Positions 1-6,724 of a stretch of DNA of 23,327 nucleotides are shown here, piece after piece. The stretch comes from CAZSXS01 sp964611385 (GTDB taxonomy: Bacteria; Bacillota; Clostridia; Lachnospirales; CAYPQA01): assembly GCA_964611385.1 (NCBI GenBank), contig CAZSXS010000059.1, positions 1 through 23,327 on the forward strand, read 5' to 3'. The notes below the pieces were generated by a model. It did not search any database. It was given only the letters and a program-made list of their open reading frames with translations, and was not told where the DNA came from. Position numbers and translations under genes: made by a program. Each line of letters opens with the position of its first letter. Within the stretch, counting starts at the first letter, position 1.

Positions 1-2
1 AA

Positions 3-59
3 ACTTTATTCAATTCGATTAATGCAAGAACAGAAGAATATTTGATAAAAATAGTTTAA
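3..59 (+). CDS. possible 3' end of an upstream gene
   Basis: Frame 3 is open from the window edge and reads TLFNSINARTEEYLIKIV before a TAA at 57-59. The stop lies 23 bases before the next start and the next ribosome binding site follows directly, as expected for the tail of an upstream gene in the same operon. With only 18 codons visible, this could equally be a chance open frame. Confidence 0.3.
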   Translation, partial: TLFNSINARTEEYLIKIV

Positions 60-82
60 ATACATTAGGGGGAGGAACGGTA

Positions 83-1513
83 ATGTCTGACGAGAATAAG
101 GTAAAAAATTGCTATCTTGGTATCAATGGACTAAAGTATGGCCCTATATCCGAGCATGATATACAAGCTCAATTTGCTCAAGGGAAAATTACGGGTGATA
201 CTATGTTCATTCGGATAGGTATGAAGGAATGGATACCGCTGTCTAAATCAGGTGTTGTTGTGCCTGTTACAACTGATAGCTATTTACCACCATTGCCACA
301 GGAGACCAAACCCATTACAAAATCAAAGCTTGGAGTAATGGCTGTCGTGGCAGGAGTAGCCATAGTTTTTTCAATATTTTTTATTTCTAACAGTAACATA
401 AAAAAGCCTGTTAATAACAATTTAATACAAAATACCAATACAGAAAAACCGTTAGATGCAAACAAGGCTGAAATAGCAAATACTCAAGTACCTAACCCGG
501 CGCCAATAGATAACCTTGCCGTAAGTCAAAATTCAAAAATGTCAGCTTTAGATAAGGTAGTAACAGATAACTATATTTCAATAAAAATACCTTCATCGTG
601 GGATTATTATACTCTTGATTCTGGTGATGGTTTTGCTATTGAGTGTAATAACGACAATATCGCTATGTATGCATTTATAATAGCTACAGAGAATTTTGAT
701 GCTAGTACATATGACGTAAATGAGTTTACCTTTGCTGATGGGGAAAAGGGCTATGTTATTGAAGATTACGGAACACTTACTTTTTTTAGCAAAAGAGACA
801 ACATCATGCTTGTTTATAAAATTGAGAATTTTACTAACAGCGATTGGTACAATCAAAACAAAACGTTAATTTATGAAGTTGCTAAAACCTTATCATTTAA
901 TAATCTAAGTCTAAAGTCAGAAATTGATAGTAATCAAAGTTACAATATGCTTGATTATTTCCCTATTACCAAAAAAGGGGTTTTCAAATATATAAAATTT
1001 GAAAGCGGTAAGTCAATCAGCAGTGGATACAAAATTGAATTTTTGGGTTACGAGCTAGTTGAAGGAAAAGACCTGTATGTAACAAGAGATAATGGTTTTT
1101 ATGATGTGTTTTGGAATATTGACGAAGGTTATATAGGGTACAGAGGACAACGTAATTATAACACTTTGATAGACCCGAACACTATAACATTCAGCGACTA
1201 TGCAACTTCATATTCTGGTTATCCGTTTGGAGCTTCAATTGGCTTCCCTGTTGAAATAAAGCTTGGATTATCTAGTGACAATATTGAATATGAACATATC
1301 TCTCAATTTACTACTCCTAATGGCAAAGATTATAATGATATTATTATGTTTAAGAAATCTTATAGCTTTATGTATATGGAACATTATTTTGCTAAAGGCA
1401 TAGGTTTAATATATTATAGAGAGGCACCCATTAAATCTGATGGTAGCGGTAACGCTATAAGGGGTAGTTTTGAAAAGGGAACGTATCTTAACTCTTATGA
1501 AATTTTTGAATAG
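83..1513 (+). CDS. GYF_2 (DUF4339) domain membrane-anchored protein, function unknown
   Basis: This is a 476-aa protein. Residues about 10-58 look like a GYF_2 domain: it opens with the YLGINGLKYGPIS pattern and ends with MKEWIPLSKS. This small domain is generally thought to bind proline-rich or partner peptides. A Pro-rich linker follows, then one hydrophobic segment at residues about 83-102 (LGVMAVVAGVAIVFSIFFIS). An Asn/Thr/Pro-rich spacer then leads to a long C-terminal part. Its first half (about 165-275, with YISIKIPSSWDYY) resembles PsbP-like or lipoprotein-type beta domains. The second half opens with DYFPITKKGVFKYI, a pattern common in bacterial exported proteins. The topology is probably GYF domain inside and C-terminus outside. 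The ATG at 83 has a strong site, GGGGGAGG, at 69-76. A terminator follows the gene. Codon use is A+T-rich like the adjacent recombinase genes, so it may be cargo of the same element; that is inference. Confidence 0.75.
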   Translation: MSDENKVKNCYLGINGLKYGPISEHDIQAQFAQGKITGDTMFIRIGMKEWIPLSKSGVVVPVTTDSYLPPLPQETKPITKSKLGVMAVVAGVAIVFSIFFISNSNIKKPVNNNLIQNTNTEKPLDANKAEIANTQVPNPAPIDNLAVSQNSKMSALDKVVTDNYISIKIPSSWDYYTLDSGDGFAIECNNDNIAMYAFIIATENFDASTYDVNEFTFADGEKGYVIEDYGTLTFFSKRDNIMLVYKIENFTNSDWYNQNKTLIYEVAKTLSFNNLSLKSEIDSNQSYNMLDYFPITKKGVFKYIKFESGKSISSGYKIEFLGYELVEGKDLYVTRDNGFYDVFWNIDEGYIGYRGQRNYNTLIDPNTITFSDYATSYSGYPFGASIGFPVEIKLGLSSDNIEYEHISQFTTPNGKDYNDIIMFKKSYSFMYMEHYFAKGIGLIYYREAPIKSDGSGNAIRGSFEKGTYLNSYEIFE

Positions 1514-1615
1514 CAATTGAGATTTATCTTTAGTTTCAAGCACTCTTTTGGACTTTGTTATAAATCTTTGGCTATTTACAGTTATCAAATTGTTGGTAAC
1601 AATGGGAATCTTATT

Positions 1616-1654
1616 AAAGGTGCGGGTAAATAGTCCGCACCTTTGCTTTTTTTT
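1616..1654 (+). terminator. intrinsic terminator after the GYF_2 gene
   Basis: A perfect 10-bp stem is formed by AAAGGTGCGG (1616-1625) and CCGCACCTTT (1635-1644) with a 9-base loop. It is followed by GCTTTTTTTT. This is a textbook rho-independent terminator, about 100 bases after the stop at 1513. Confidence 0.85.
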
Positions 1655-1881
1655 AGTTTCAATGGAAAACCACTGACCCTGAAATGGGTCTTATTTTTTG
1701 CTTTCGTAATTCACTCCACGAAAGAATTCAGGGTGATTAGCTTGGAAGTTGAAAACATATATATTCATTACGTTTTATGTATGTTTCCTTGCTTATACCT
1801 AAAATGACAGGCACACCGAAGAATAATTGCCCCTTGAGATTTCTTTCGTAAAAGACTGAAAAGTTTAAGAGGGTGTCAATT
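1655..1881. other. gap upstream of the recombinase module: inverted and direct short repeats, no gene
   Basis: I see no credible gene here. Apart from the small hairpin at 1675-1699 there is a 7-bp inverted repeat, CTTTCGT (1701-1707) and ACGAAAG (1718-1724). A second copy of CTTTCGTAA occurs at 1843-1851. The region just upstream of a serine recombinase operon is where attP or recombinase and accessory-protein binding sites usually lie, so these repeats may be part of an attachment or regulatory site. I found no convincing sigma-A promoter. Confidence 0.4.
1675..1699 (+). terminator. second small terminator-like hairpin
   Basis: GACCC (1675-1679) pairs with GGGTC (1686-1690) around TGAAAT, followed by TTATTTTTT. 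The stem is short, but the T-run and the position just after another terminator suggest a backup terminator. Confidence 0.5.
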
Positions 1882-2067
1882 ATGATAGAGGTTAAAAATG
1901 CCAAGAAAGGTAAAGTTAAAGCAAGATATAATATAACAATAATATCTAATAAGCCAAGTCAACATGCGATAGAAAACTTCAATATCGCAATAGCACATCT
2001 ATTACATGAGTATATTGACAGACATGACACAATCCCATATAATGGACGTAGTAATGAAACAATGTAA
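1882..2067 (+). CDS. small protein encoded immediately upstream of the serine recombinase
   Basis: This 61-aa, Lys-rich, positively charged protein starts MIEVKNAKKGKVKARYNITI and carries a predicted helical stretch (HAIENFNIAIAHLLHEYI). I prefer the ATG at 1882 because GAGGG (1869-1873) lies 8 bases upstream. A GTG at 1873 is in frame but overlaps that site. The stop is 15 bases before the recombinase start, so the two are almost certainly co-transcribed. Small conserved proteins in this position are common beside large serine recombinases of Firmicutes elements and may be accessory DNA-binding or directionality proteins. No catalytic motif is visible and the role is inferred from context only. 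Confidence 0.7.
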   Translation: MIEVKNAKKGKVKARYNITIISNKPSQHAIENFNIAIAHLLHEYIDRHDTIPYNGRSNETM

Positions 2068-2082
2068 CGGAGGTTTTATTGT

Positions 2083-3603
2083 ATGAGCAAAGAATATGAT
2101 ATAAAGTTTGTTGCTAATTACCTTAGAAAATCTCGTGGGGAAAAAGACGAGGACTTAGAGAAGCACCGGACAATATTAGATGACTTATGCAAGAAACATA
2201 ATTTTAAGTCTGTTGAATATTCAGAAATAGGAACTTCTGATTCAATAGATATGCGCCCAAAAATGTTACAACTATTGAAAGATATTGAGAACGGTACTTA
2301 TGACGCAGTATGTATAGTTGATTATGATAGGCTTGGTCGTGGTGACTTAGGAGAACAGGACAGAATAAAAAAAGCTTTTCAAAAATCTAGTACACTTATT
2401 ATCACACCAGATAAAGTCTACAATTTAAATAATGATTCAGATGATACATATGCTGATTTTAAAGGCTTTTTTGCAAGGCAAGAATACAAGATGATTAAGC
2501 AACGCCTACAGCGTGGTAAAAAAATAGGTGCAAGGCGGGGTGACTGGACAAATGGTACTCCGCCTTTTCCATACGAATACCAAAGATATAATGATAAGTA
2601 TAATGAAAAAGGATTAGTTGTTAATGACGAACAATATAAGTTGTATAGAGAGATTATTCAAATGGCATTAAATGGGATGGCACCTCCTAAGATAGCACTT
2701 AATTTAAATGAAAGGGGGATATTAACGAAAAAGGGTCAATATTGGAGCGGTGTAGTAATGCAAAGGTTACTACTTGATGAAACACATTTAGGGAAAATCA
2801 TAAGTAATAAAACACTTGGTGATGGACATAAAAATAAAAAACCCTACTCAAAACAAGCTATATCGTTACCAAGAAGCGAATGGATTATTGTAGATAATTG
2901 CCACGAAGCCGTGAAGACACAAGAAGAACATGATAAAATAGCTAATATGATTGCAAACAGAAATTTAGCTCCGCACAGAGCAAGGAAGCAAACCCACGCA
3001 TTTTCAGGGCTTGTGATATGTGCCAAATGTGGTCATTGCCATACTTTTGGTATAAACACCTCAACAAAGAGCAAAAGTCTCATGCTAAAACCATGTTGGT
3101 ACAAAGACCCCTTGGGGAATCCTTGTAGAAATGGCGGTATTATTTTTAGTGAATTCGAAGAACTGATTCTTAATGAGTTAAAGAAGTTCAAAGACGACTT
3201 CTTAATAAAAAACGCTGAAATTGGAAAAACAAATGTTGAGTCACTTCAAAATATGATTGACGAAAAAGAAGTCGCCTTAAAAAAATTTCAAAAGGCTCTA
3301 AATACATTAAATGACAGTTACGAGTTAGGTGATTATAGCAGAGACGTATGGCTTGAACGTAAAAAGCAATGGGACGACAAAATTCAATCCACGAATGATG
3401 AAATTTATGATTTGAAAAAGAAATTACATTCAGTTCCAGCCATATCCAGCGAAATCAGAAAAAAGAACATAGATGATTTTTTCAATAACATTACAGCCGC
3501 TACTTCCAACGAGGAAAGAAACAACCTTTTCAAGACTATTATTCAGAATATAATTTGGTTAAAGGATGGGAATGATATTACCATAACTATAAATTATAGA
3601 TAG
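2083..3603 (+). CDS. large serine recombinase (site-specific integrase)
   Basis: This 506-aa protein has the full large-serine-recombinase layout. The N-terminal resolvase fold spans residues about 8-145, with the catalytic serine probably Ser17 in YLRKSRGE and the conserved arginine segment DYDRLGRGD (about 80-88). The Recombinase domain follows (about 160-280, containing GMAPPKIALNLNERGI and GQYWSGVVMQRLL). A zinc ribbon has Cys313/Cys316 (CAKC) and Cys338/Cys348. A charged coiled coil occupies about 385-445 and the protein ends NIIWLKDGNDITITINYR. Such enzymes cut and rejoin attP and attB through a 2-bp core and integrate or excise phages and transposons, sometimes with a separate directionality factor. 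The length is near the usual 450-600 aa with no break visible, so it is probably active. The start ATG is preceded by GGAGG at about 2069-2073. The preceding small ORF is in the same operon. Confidence 0.92.
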   Translation: MSKEYDIKFVANYLRKSRGEKDEDLEKHRTILDDLCKKHNFKSVEYSEIGTSDSIDMRPKMLQLLKDIENGTYDAVCIVDYDRLGRGDLGEQDRIKKAFQKSSTLIITPDKVYNLNNDSDDTYADFKGFFARQEYKMIKQRLQRGKKIGARRGDWTNGTPPFPYEYQRYNDKYNEKGLVVNDEQYKLYREIIQMALNGMAPPKIALNLNERGILTKKGQYWSGVVMQRLLLDETHLGKIISNKTLGDGHKNKKPYSKQAISLPRSEWIIVDNCHEAVKTQEEHDKIANMIANRNLAPHRARKQTHAFSGLVICAKCGHCHTFGINTSTKSKSLMLKPCWYKDPLGNPCRNGGIIFSEFEELILNELKKFKDDFLIKNAEIGKTNVESLQNMIDEKEVALKKFQKALNTLNDSYELGDYSRDVWLERKKQWDDKIQSTNDEIYDLKKKLHSVPAISSEIRKKNIDDFFNNITAATSNEERNNLFKTIIQNIIWLKDGNDITITINYR

Positions 3604-3664
3604 AATACAAAAAATTATTTTGTTATATTTACAAAAACATAAACAAGTGCTAAAATAAATCCAA

Positions 3665-3708
3665 ACAGTATTATTTTCTGTACTGAAGGAATGTTATACT
3701 ACAGTATT
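3665..3708 (+). promoter_or_regulatory. probable extended -10 promoter flanked by ACAGTATT direct repeats
   Basis: TGTTATACT at 3692-3700 is a good extended -10 element (TGn plus TATACT). No good -35 lies 16-18 bases upstream. The 8-base sequence ACAGTATT occurs at 3665-3672 and again at 3701-3708, 36 bases apart and flanking the -10. TACTG at 3681-3685 is inverted relative to them. Repeats bracketing a -10 suggest an operator, possibly for self-control of the gene at 3729. This is inference. Confidence 0.4.
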
Positions 3709-3728
3709 TAATTGATTGGAGTGAGGAT

Positions 3729-4223
3729 ATGTTTTATGGTAGTTATGAATTTGAGAATAAACTACAACGTGAAAATTTTGACGAGTTAGAAAGGCAATCA
3801 CAAGAGACGAGAGCGTATTTTAGCAATTTAAAAGAAAAGTTCAAAGAGAGTGATGTTCAGTCGAAATTTCCTGCGTATTATAATATTTATAATAGATGTT
3901 TATATGTCAAATTTCCTACATATAAGATAAGAATTATTAATAATAGAAAAAGTCAGAATGAAATAAAATCAATGTTAAATATTTCTTCAATAGCAGTATA
4001 TGATGAACCAAATGTAGTTCTATTGCCTTCTTTGAAACCTGTTCAATGCACAGCCGTACATTGTCTTGAAACAAGTTTAGAGAAGAATGAATCATTAGCA
4101 GATAGAATTGAAGAGATATTAAGTAAAAATGGCATATGTACTGAAAGAGGCGTAGCTTATGGGGTATACCCAATTCAAATAAATGTTGATGATGATGGTT
4201 ACTTTTCGCCGATAGACCTATAG
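3729..4223 (+). CDS. unrecognised 164-aa protein next to the recombinase
   Basis: I do not recognise this family. The protein is soluble-looking, with no signal peptide or membrane segment. Residues about 1-45 are highly charged and helical (LERQSQETRAYFSNLKEKF). A mixed beta-type region follows around YNIYNRCLYVKFPTYKIRII, then a Cys-containing stretch (VQCTAVHCLETS) and an acidic end (INVDDDGYFSPIDL). The ATG at 3729 has GGAGTGAGG just upstream and a promoter-like element at 3692-3700. A strong terminator follows, so it is probably a single-gene unit. Base composition matches the recombinase module, so it is plausibly element cargo or an immunity/regulatory gene; no function should be assigned. 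Confidence 0.65.
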   Translation: MFYGSYEFENKLQRENFDELERQSQETRAYFSNLKEKFKESDVQSKFPAYYNIYNRCLYVKFPTYKIRIINNRKSQNEIKSMLNISSIAVYDEPNVVLLPSLKPVQCTAVHCLETSLEKNESLADRIEEILSKNGICTERGVAYGVYPIQINVDDDGYFSPIDL

Positions 4224-4273
4224 GCAAACACTCTATTTATCCGTTGAAAATTATTAATTTTGTAAGAGATATT

Positions 4274-4300
4274 CCCCCTGACGAAGGGGGTTATTTTTTT
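4274..4300 (+). terminator. intrinsic terminator after the 164-aa gene
   Basis: CCCCCT (4274-4279) pairs with AGGGGG (4285-4290) around a 5-base loop, followed by TTATTTTTTT. It lies about 50 bases after the stop at 4223. Confidence 0.85.
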
Positions 4301-4469
4301 GTTGTGGTTACTATCATGATTAATATATAGGTGAATAATAATGTCTTAAAAAAACTATCTCACTGCATATTTTGTTGTTGAAAGAATAAACTATCTGCAT
4401 TAATGAATGGTATGGCTGAATAAAGGAATACTATAAATAAAGTTTATTTATGAAAGGAAGGTGATGCCC
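4301..4469. other. A+T-rich gap before the DUF255 gene, with short repeats
   Basis: There is no gene here. AAACTATCT occurs at 4352-4360 and 4388-4396, 36 bases apart and each followed closely by GCAT. A near-perfect A/T palindrome, TAAATAAA-G-TTTATTTA, spans 4434-4450 just upstream of the Shine-Dalgarno AAGGAAGG. A -10-like TATAAA at 4432-4437 has no recognisable -35. The palindrome may be an operator or an mRNA 5' hairpin. If the recombinase element has an end on this side it should lie in this gap, but no att core can be picked by eye. Confidence 0.35.
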
Positions 4470-4634
4470 ATGCTTAATTCAACGAAAGTACCCAATAGAT
4501 TGATTGATGAAACATCGCCTTATCTACTGCAACACGCATATAATCCAGTTAACTGGTTTCCGTGGTGTGATGAAGCTTTTGCACAAGCAAAAGCAGATGA
4601 TAAGCCGATTTTCCTTTCTATTGGGTACTCGTGA
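4470..4634 (+). pseudogene. yyaL: 5' fragment of a YyaL-type DUF255 gene, terminated by an insertion
   Basis: These 54 codons encode the normal N-terminus of the YyaL/SSP411 family: NRLIDETSPYLLQHAYNPVNW, with the usual EAFxxAKxxDKPIFLSIGYS following. The ATG at 4470 has AAGGAAGG at a good distance. Immediately after GYS, where every family member I know continues TCHWCH, the frame meets TGA at 4632-4634. The missing continuation lies 20 bases further on in another frame (see the next entry). Alone, the fragment would lack the CxxC motif and the whole thioredoxin core. Confidence 0.85.
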
Positions 4635-6577
4635 ATTACGTAATTATGCCGACATGTCATTGGTGCCATGTAATGGAGGAAGAAAGCTTTGAGGATCAAG
4701 AGGTTGCAGAACTTTTGAATCGATATTTTGTATCCATTAAGGTGGACAAGGAAGAAAGGCCGGACATCGACAGTATTTATATGAGTGTTTGTATGGCGGT
4801 AACGGGAAGCGGAGGCTGGCCCCTGACCATTATCATGACCCCAGAGCAAAAACCCTTCTTTGCGGGAACTTATATCCCAAAGAAGCCTCGTTACAACATG
4901 CATGGACTGATGGACTTGCTTTTTACCATCCATAAGCGTTGGGACAGCGATCAAGAGAGTCTTGAAAAGTCTGCACAGAAATTGGCAGATCTGATTAGCG
5001 GTAAGGACAAGGAAAAGGACAAAGCAGCCCATACGGATAAGCCAAAGCGTAAACTCTTTCAAAAAGCAAAAGCCCATCAGAATAGTGACTCACAAGAGGG
5101 GATTCTTTCCAAAAGAGCCTACCATATGTTTTGCAGATCCTTTGATAAAGCCTACGGAGGTTTTGGTGCTGCACCCAAATTTCCGACAGCCCATAATTTG
5201 CTTTTTCTACTGAATTATTATCAGCTTACCAAGGAACACGATGCCTTGGCCATGGCCGAAACAACCCTTCTGCAAATGTACAGGGGCGGGATCTACGATC
5301 ATATCGGCTTTGGCTTTTCTCGGTACTCAACGGATGAATACTGGCTCATTCCGCACTTTGAAAAGATGCTCTACGACAATGCCCTTTTGATTTTGGCTTA
5401 CACGGAAGCCTTTGCACTTACCGGAACCGAATTTTACGCAACGGTCGCAGCAAGAACCATGGCTTATGTAAAGCGAGAGCTGCAAAGCCAGGAAGGTGGT
5501 TTTTTCTGTGCGCAGGATGCAGACAGCGACGGAGTGGAAGGTAAGTACTACGCCTTTGTCCCAGATGAAATCCTACAAATATTAGGAGCCGAAAAAGGAA
5601 GCGAATTCAATGCTTACTTTAACATCAGCCCAAAAGGCAATTTTGAAGGCAAAAGCATAGCAAACTTGCTTCAAAATAAGGATCTAAGCCCCGAAAGATA
5701 CAAAGAGCATTACTTGAACGACAGCATCAACCAAATGCTACCTGCGGTATTATCCTACCGTGACAATCGAACCAAGCTTCACAAGGACGACAAAATTTTA
5801 AGCTCCTGGAACGGAATGATGATTGCAGCCTTTGCTCGGGCCGGAAGGTTTTTGGACGTCCAGTATATGCAAACGGCCTTTGCAGCAATGGAATTCCTTG
5901 AAAAAAATCTGATGGACGAACAGGGTCTTTATGTCAGCTGGAGAGACGGGAAGCGAAAAAACAGGGGCTTTTTGGACGACTATGCCTTTGTAATCTGGGC
6001 TTATATTGAACTATACGAATCAACCTGGGACTGTTCCTTGTTAGATAAAGCACTGAACTTAGCACAAAAGGTCGTTGGGAATTTCTGGGATACCGATGAG
6101 GGCGGCTTCTTCTTGTATGGTAAGGACAATGAACAACTTTTGTTTAAGCCCAAGGAGGTTTATGATGGAGCCGTGCCATCAGGCAACTCAGTGATGGCCT
6201 ACGCCTTATGCAAGCTATCCCATATTACACGCAGCCCTGAACTGGAGGAAATCTCCAAGGCACATCAACACTTTATGCAAAGAAAAATCGCAGAGTATCC
6301 TGCAGGGCACTGCTTTTATCTTTTGTCCTATCTACTCAATGAGTTCCCGCAGAAGGAAGTCGTGGTCGTACTGAAGGAAAAGGAAGCGTTCGGAAACAAT
6401 CGCTCAATGCCCAAGGACGAGTGGGAGAACAACAGAAAGTTAGGAAGCCAGAGTATTATTCGGATTCTAGCTGAACCAACGAAGGAATACCCTCTAAAGG
6501 ATAATAAAACAACCTACTATGTATGCGAAAATCTAAGCTGCAAACCACCCACAAATGATCTGTACTCAGTCACTTAA
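4631..6577 (+). CDS. yyaL: YyaL-family protein (DUF255 thioredoxin-like plus (alpha/alpha)6 domain), 5' end cut off
   Basis: This is the remainder of the DUF255 gene, intact from its CxxC motif to the stop. The thioredoxin-like part contains TCHWCHVMEEESFED, then VDKEERPDIDSIYM, GSGGWPLTIIMTPEQKPF and AGTYIP. The long (alpha/alpha)6-barrel domain follows, with GGFGAAPKFP, GGIYDHIGFGFSRYSTDEYWLIPHFEKMLYDNA (split over about residues 218-250), FFCAQDADSDGVEGKYYAF, LSSWNGMMIAAFARAG, GFLDDYAFVIWAYIELYE and VYDGAVPSGNSV. The exact biochemical role of the family is not settled. A frame opens at GTG 4631 and has an ATG at 4646, neither with a clear Shine-Dalgarno sequence. The long undamaged frame shows the break is recent or that a shortened product is still made. 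A segment of about 90 residues after GKDKEKDKAAH is more charged than usual. Confidence 0.85.
   Translation: MNYVIMPTCHWCHVMEEESFEDQEVAELLNRYFVSIKVDKEERPDIDSIYMSVCMAVTGSGGWPLTIIMTPEQKPFFAGTYIPKKPRYNMHGLMDLLFTIHKRWDSDQESLEKSAQKLADLISGKDKEKDKAAHTDKPKRKLFQKAKAHQNSDSQEGILSKRAYHMFCRSFDKAYGGFGAAPKFPTAHNLLFLLNYYQLTKEHDALAMAETTLLQMYRGGIYDHIGFGFSRYSTDEYWLIPHFEKMLYDNALLILAYTEAFALTGTEFYATVAARTMAYVKRELQSQEGGFFCAQDADSDGVEGKYYAFVPDEILQILGAEKGSEFNAYFNISPKGNFEGKSIANLLQNKDLSPERYKEHYLNDSINQMLPAVLSYRDNRTKLHKDDKILSSWNGMMIAAFARAGRFLDVQYMQTAFAAMEFLEKNLMDEQGLYVSWRDGKRKNRGFLDDYAFVIWAYIELYESTWDCSLLDKALNLAQKVVGNFWDTDEGGFFLYGKDNEQLLFKPKEVYDGAVPSGNSVMAYALCKLSHITRSPELEEISKAHQHFMQRKIAEYPAGHCFYLLSYLLNEFPQKEVVVVLKEKEAFGNNRSMPKDEWENNRKLGSQSIIRILAEPTKEYPLKDNKTTYYVCENLSCKPPTNDLYSVT
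4632..4651. other. 20-bp palindromic insertion inside the GYS|TCHWCH motif
   Basis: The 20 bases between TCG (Ser, 4629-4631) and ACA (Thr, 4652-4654) are extra relative to the family consensus. They contain the perfect 12-bp palindrome AATTACGTAATT (4634-4645) and supply two stop codons in the original frame. Because both flanks end in CG, the insertion can be placed at three registers and is bounded by a 2-bp CG repeat. Twenty bases shift the frame by two. Confidence 0.75.
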
Positions 6578-6586
6578 ACATTTACC

Positions 6587-6637
6587 AAGCCGCCATTATT
6601 CAATCCAGATGAATTCTATTGTTTTGGGTGGCGGCTT
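6587..6637 (+). terminator. long-loop inverted repeat after the DUF255 gene
   Basis: AAGCCGCCA (6587-6595) is complementary to TGGCGGCTT (6629-6637), a 9-bp G+C-rich stem with a 33-base loop. CAAT/ATTG can extend pairing inside the loop. There is no proper T-run, so this may be a weak terminator or an mRNA 3'-end stabilising hairpin. Confidence 0.45.
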
Positions 6638-6680
6638 TGCAAACCTGAACGTGACTGAATATAACGCTGCATCTTTTCTA

Positions 6681-6713
6681 ACAATTGAGTATACATTTTT
6701 TACAACTGAGTAT
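6681..6713. promoter_or_regulatory. LytTR-type direct repeat upstream of the photoproduct lyase gene
   Basis: ACAATTGAGTAT (6681-6692) is repeated as ACAACTGAGTAT (6702-6713), 11 of 12 bases identical and 21 bases apart start to start. The 9-base cores ACAATTGAG and ACAACTGAG separated by 12 bases match the spacing of AgrA/ComE/LytR-family binding sites and most of their consensus. The right copy touches the ribosome binding site at 6715-6720, so binding would sooner block than activate the gene. Confidence 0.45.
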
Positions 6714-6724
6714 TGGAGGAAAAC

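Noticed and set aside
1767..1779. Similarity of CATTACGTTTTATG upstream of the recombinase to the 20-bp insertion in the DUF255 gene, as an attP/attB match
   Set aside because: The exact match is only ATTACGT plus a displaced TTATG, which is expected by chance in A+T-rich DNA.
4629..4654. Programmed translational bypass or frameshift in the DUF255 gene
   Set aside because: The take-off codon TCG and the landing position CCG do not match, and there is no slippery sequence or stimulatory hairpin that I can identify. A plain disrupting insertion is simpler.
6656..6712. A forespore sigma-G promoter for the lyase gene
   Set aside because: GCATCTT and CATTTTT resemble the two elements, but each has a mismatch and the spacing is about two bases off. 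Too weak to list.
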